A DNA stretch of 64,000 nt from Arcicella rigui (GTDB lineage: Bacteria > Bacteroidota > Bacteroidia > Cytophagales > Spirosomataceae): assembly GCF_034929435.1 (NCBI RefSeq), contig NZ_JAYFUM010000008.1, positions 62,001-126,000 on the forward strand, in the 5' to 3' direction. The position numbers and the translations under genes are program-made. Every line of letters begins with the position of its first letter. Position 1 is the stretch's first letter. Positions 61,400 to 64,000 of the stretch are shown one piece after another. A model generated the notes under the pieces. It was not told the origin of the DNA, ran no database searches, and saw only the letters and a program-made list of their open reading frames with translations.

Positions 61400-61968
61400 A
61401 GATTGGATTTATTGTTGAGGGTGAAACCGAGGCACTTATTTTAAATTCAGATAATTTCAAAGCTATTCTTCGTGATTTAAATTTAGTGACAGTAGGGATT
61501 ATAAATGCAGGTGGCAACAAAAACTTACTACCTCACAATATTCTTATTCATCAAGCTAACTTAATCAAAAAGGGAGCTGAAAAAATTGTGATTCTTACCG
61601 ATTTAGATAATGACCAATGTATTACCAAAACAAAAGAAAGAATTACAGAAAGAGATAAACAGGATATTATTGTTGCAATTAAACAAATTGAATCTTGGTT
61701 TTTAGCTGATAGTATTTTGCTTACTCATTTGTTTAATCAATCTTTTACTTTTGATTATCCTGAAAAGGAAAATGTTCCTTTTAATACTTTAAGAGCTTTG
61801 TTAATACAATTCAAAGGTAGAGGGATTCCTAAAAAAGTACCAATGGCTTCTAAAATGATTAACTCAGGTTTTTCAATTCAAAATGCAGCCAATCATCCCA
61901 ATTGCCCAAGTGCAAATTATTTTTTAACAAAATTAAAGCAATGTGCCTCGACTGAAACTGTCGAGTAA
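61393..61968 (+). CDS. DUF4276/TOPRIM-like protein
   Basis: With a GTG start overlapping the ATPase stop by 7 bp the protein begins MVKIGFIVEGETEALIL. The TOPRIM-like acidic residues are in VEGETE and VILTDLDND, and IIVAIKQIESWFLADS is typical of DUF4276. An ATG 33 bp upstream is an alternative start. DUF4276 genes commonly sit beside AAA15/21 ATPases. The stop is only 10 bp before the transketolase C gene. Confidence 0.85.
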   Translation: MVKIGFIVEGETEALILNSDNFKAILRDLNLVTVGIINAGGNKNLLPHNILIHQANLIKKGAEKIVILTDLDNDQCITKTKERITERDKQDIIVAIKQIESWFLADSILLTHLFNQSFTFDYPEKENVPFNTLRALLIQFKGRGIPKKVPMASKMINSGFSIQNAANHPNCPSANYFLTKLKQCASTETVE

Positions 61969-61978
61969 AAATAGAAAA

Positions 61979-62938
61979 ATGAAAAAATATACTTTCACAG
62001 AAAAAAAAGATACTCGTTCTGGCTTCGGTGCTGGAATGCAGGCGTTGGGACAAACCAACCCAAATGTTGTAGCACTTTGTGCTGACTTAATTGGTTCATT
62101 GAAATTGGATGCTTTCATCAAAGAAAATCCTGAACGTTTCTTCCAAACGGGTATCGCTGAGGCAAATATGATTTGTATCGCTGCTGGTTTGACTATCGGT
62201 GGTAAAATTCCTTTTGCTACTACTTTTGCTAACTTTGGTACTGGTCGTGTGTATGACCAAATCCGTCAGTCAGTAGCTTATTCAAACAAAAATGTTAAAA
62301 TCGCTTGTTCGCACGCTGGTTTAACTTTGGGTGAAGATGGTGCTACTCACCAAATCTTAGAAGATATTGGTATGATGAAAATGCTTCCGGGCATGACAGT
62401 TATCAACCCTTGTGACTATAACCAAACGAAAGCGGCAACTATCGCAGTAGCTGAATACGAAGGTCCTGTTTACTTACGTTTCGGTCGTCCAGTTGTGCCA
62501 ATTTTTACTGCTCCAGACCAAGAATTTATCATCGGTAAAGCTTGGATGGTAAACGAAGGTGCAGACGTAAGTATCTTCGCAACAGGTCACTTGGTTTGGG
62601 AAGCTATCTTAGCTGGTGAAATTTTAGCTGAAAAAGGTATCGACGCTGAAATTATTAATATCCACACGATTAAACCTTTGGACGAAGAAGCTGTCTTAGC
62701 ATCAGTTCGCAAAACAGGTTGTGCGGTTTCTGCTGAAGAACACCAAATTGCGGGTGGTTTAGGCGATTCTATTGCTCAAGTATTAATCAAAAATCATCTT
62801 GCTCCATTAGAGTTCGTAGGTGTTGAAGATTCATTCGGTGAATCTGGTACTCCCGCTCAATTAATGGAAAAATATGGCTTGAATGCAGCAGCTATCGTTG
62901 AGAAAGCTTTAAAAGCAATTGCCCGTAAACAAGCATAA
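61979..62938 (+). CDS. Transketolase, C-terminal subunit
   Basis: I start at the ATG giving MKKYTFTEKKDTRSGFGAGM, 10 bp after the DUF4276 stop; an ATG 36 bp upstream would overlap that gene. The protein covers the pyrimidine-binding domain (QTGIAEANMICIAAGL with the catalytic glutamate, HAGLTLGEDGATHQ) and the C-terminal domain (VRKTGCAVSAEEHQIAGGLG). It pairs with the N subunit 2.5 kb upstream. It now sits as the last gene of an inserted accessory transcript, unless it has its own promoter inside the DUF4276 gene. Confidence 0.95.
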   Translation: MKKYTFTEKKDTRSGFGAGMQALGQTNPNVVALCADLIGSLKLDAFIKENPERFFQTGIAEANMICIAAGLTIGGKIPFATTFANFGTGRVYDQIRQSVAYSNKNVKIACSHAGLTLGEDGATHQILEDIGMMKMLPGMTVINPCDYNQTKAATIAVAEYEGPVYLRFGRPVVPIFTAPDQEFIIGKAWMVNEGADVSIFATGHLVWEAILAGEILAEKGIDAEIINIHTIKPLDEEAVLASVRKTGCAVSAEEHQIAGGLGDSIAQVLIKNHLAPLEFVGVEDSFGESGTPAQLMEKYGLNAAAIVEKALKAIARKQA

Positions 62939-62963
62939 TTTTTTTAATCCTTTGGATTAAATT

Positions 62964-63040
62964 GGCAAAAGGCGAATTAGATTGAGATTTTTGAAGGAAA
63001 ACTTCTAAATTCTTATTCTTTTCGGCTTTTGCCTTTTTTA
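62964..63040 (+). terminator. Terminator-like long hairpin after the transketolase C gene
   Basis: GGCAAAAGGCGAA and TTCGGCTTTTGCC pair at 12 of 13 positions around a loop of about 45 nt and are followed by TTTTTT. A smaller hairpin TTAATCC-TTT-GGATTAA (62944-62960) precedes it. Confidence 0.6.
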
Positions 63041-63090
63041 TTTTAGTACTTGTGCCTATTTTGCAATTAGCATTCTATTCATTGCCTAAA

Positions 63091-63639
63091 ATGACTGATA
63101 AAGAATTATTAGAAAAATTCGCTAAACCTGAAAGTCGTAATTATGCTTTCAACTTGTTGGTGCGTCAGTACCAGCAACGTGTGTATTGGCATATCCGAAA
63201 AATGGTAATCGACCACGACGATGCCGACGACCTTACGCAGGAAACCTTTATCAAAGCTTGGAATGGTCTTGAAAGATTTAAAGGCGATGCTCAGTTGTTT
63301 ACTTGGCTGTACAGAATTGCTACCAATGAATGTCTGAACTTTTTGGCTAAGAAAAAAAGGCGGTTTTTCTTGCCGATTAATGATATTAGCGAAGAACTTG
63401 CCAATAAATTAGAAGACAGCGACATGATTTCGGGCGATGAAATTCAACTGAGATTACAAAAAGCTCTTTTAACTTTGCCCGACAAACAACGTTTAGTTTT
63501 CAATATGAAGTATTTTGATGAAATGAAATATGAAGAAATTGCCGAAATTACGGGTACTTCGGTTGGTGCTTTGAAAACTTCTTATCATTTGGCAGTTAAA
63601 AAAGTAGAAGAACATTTGAAAAATAACGCTGCTGAATAA
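63091..63639 (+). CDS. ECF-type RNA polymerase sigma factor
   Basis: I start at MTDKELLEKFAKPES; the frame extends 39 bp further upstream without a sensible N-terminus. Region 2 is visible as RQYQQRVYWHIRKMVIDHDD followed by ADDLTQETFIKAWN. Region 4 is seen in LPDKQRLVFNMKYFDEMKYE and IAEITGTSVGALKTSYHLAV. The 182-residue length fits ECF sigma factors. The next gene encodes a membrane protein in the usual anti-sigma position. Confidence 0.95.
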   Translation: MTDKELLEKFAKPESRNYAFNLLVRQYQQRVYWHIRKMVIDHDDADDLTQETFIKAWNGLERFKGDAQLFTWLYRIATNECLNFLAKKKRRFFLPINDISEELANKLEDSDMISGDEIQLRLQKALLTLPDKQRLVFNMKYFDEMKYEEIAEITGTSVGALKTSYHLAVKKVEEHLKNNAAE

Positions 63640-63702
63640 AATAATCCTTGCATCTTAAACCCTACGACAATTTGATTGTCAAAGGTTTGAAATATTAATC
63701 AA

Positions 63703-64000
63703 ATGGAAAACAATAAATTTGACATCGAAAAAATCTCACGAGAGAACATTTTCAAAGTACCCGAAAATTACTTTGAGAACCTCCCGATGCAAATCCAAGC
63801 GAAAACATCTGGGCGAGCTAAAGTAATTCCTTTAGTTTCTTGGTCGATGAAAAGAACTTGGGCGAGCTTGGCTGCCTGTTCAATTATTGTTATTTTGGCT
63901 TATTTTACTTGGATGCCCAAACAAGATGCTTTGAGCAACGAGGCATTGTCGGAAGTACAAAATAAAGAAATTGTCAATTATTTGATTCAAGAAGATGTTT
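63703..64000 (+). CDS. Probable anti-sigma-like membrane protein (runs off right edge)
   Basis: An open frame from the ATG gives MENNKFDIEKISRENIFKVP, an NYFENLPMQIQAKT segment common in Bacteroidota proteins following ECF sigma genes, and a membrane helix (ASLAACSIIVILAYFTW). It lies 63 bp after the sigma gene. The gene is cut by the window edge, so the periplasmic part is not seen. An anti-sigma role is inferred from position. Confidence 0.7.
   Translation, partial: MENNKFDIEKISRENIFKVPENYFENLPMQIQAKTSGRAKVIPLVSWSMKRTWASLAACSIIVILAYFTWMPKQDALSNEALSEVQNKEIVNYLIQEDV

Noticed and set aside
59510..62938. Split transketolase halves as a broken single gene
   Set aside because: Both halves have complete ends matching the two-subunit transketolase of other bacteria, with their own starts and stops.
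1..64000. tRNA, rRNA or known riboswitch genes
   Set aside because: No cloverleaf, rRNA-like or recognisable riboswitch sequence was noticed on reading; a covariance-model scan would be decisive.

Overview
The window is about 64 kb of AT-rich DNA from a member of the Bacteroidota, most likely Cytophagales (Spirosoma/Flectobacillus/Arcicella-like). This follows from the gene content: LytS/LytTR pairs, BlaI/BlaR1, DUF5106 and TlpA-like thioredoxins, a GH29 fucosidase, DUF1080, a two-subunit transketolase, an ABC-permease/M1-peptidase fusion and a pirin. Several start regions also carry the Bacteroidota -7 box TAnnTTTG. Genus and species cannot be fixed from sequence alone. No rRNA, tRNA, CRISPR array or complete insertion sequence was seen.

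Layout. (1) 1-9.4 kb: a LytTR gene tail, a LytS/LytTR two-component pair, a TPR protein that stops just after its membrane helix, a BlaI/BlaR1 pair with a clear operator, a DUF5106 thioredoxin and a modular alpha-L-fucosidase. (2) 9.4-35.7 kb: an accessory region of mostly small, mostly plus-strand single genes (SLATT-like membrane protein, Rpn nucleases, SMI1/KNR4, DinB, VOC, Arr rifampin ADP-ribosyltransferase, DHFR-like, HxlR with nitroreductase, a large RecQ-like helicase with a coiled-coil membrane partner). It is interleaved with several repeat families. (3) 35.7-59.5 kb: mostly housekeeping genes (clpB, an ABC/M1 transporter operon, yicC, DUF1080, amidohydrolase, pirin/OsmC, lolD-like, sucC, M48, FAH, M23, bcp, transketolase N subunit), with a possible nuclease pair at 51-52 kb. 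(4) 59.5-62.9 kb: a Uma2 / AAA ATPase / TOPRIM-like three-gene module wedged between the two transketolase subunit genes. (5) 63-64 kb: an ECF sigma factor and a truncated membrane protein that may be its anti-sigma factor.

The most unusual content is the repeat landscape of region 2. Five arrays of a 21-bp unit, each unit an imperfect dyad, occur in about 24 kb. Four of them start right after the same 11-bp-stem terminator-like hairpin, and three of those end in the same conserved tail of about 60 bp. A second element, which can carry 11-bp terminal inverted repeats, lies 3' of many accessory genes, always in the same orientation. A third 79-bp repeat precedes two membrane-protein genes. One accessory gene is bracketed by a perfect 10-bp inverted repeat. 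Together this looks like a cassette-type mobile or recombination system with no recombinase gene in view.

Two gene sets are candidate defence modules. One is the RecQ-like helicase (1241 aa, no zinc-binding cysteines) with a 32-residue-repeat coiled-coil membrane protein directly behind it. The other is the Uma2-AAA-TOPRIM insertion, which leaves the transketolase C-subunit gene only 10 bp behind foreign-looking genes.
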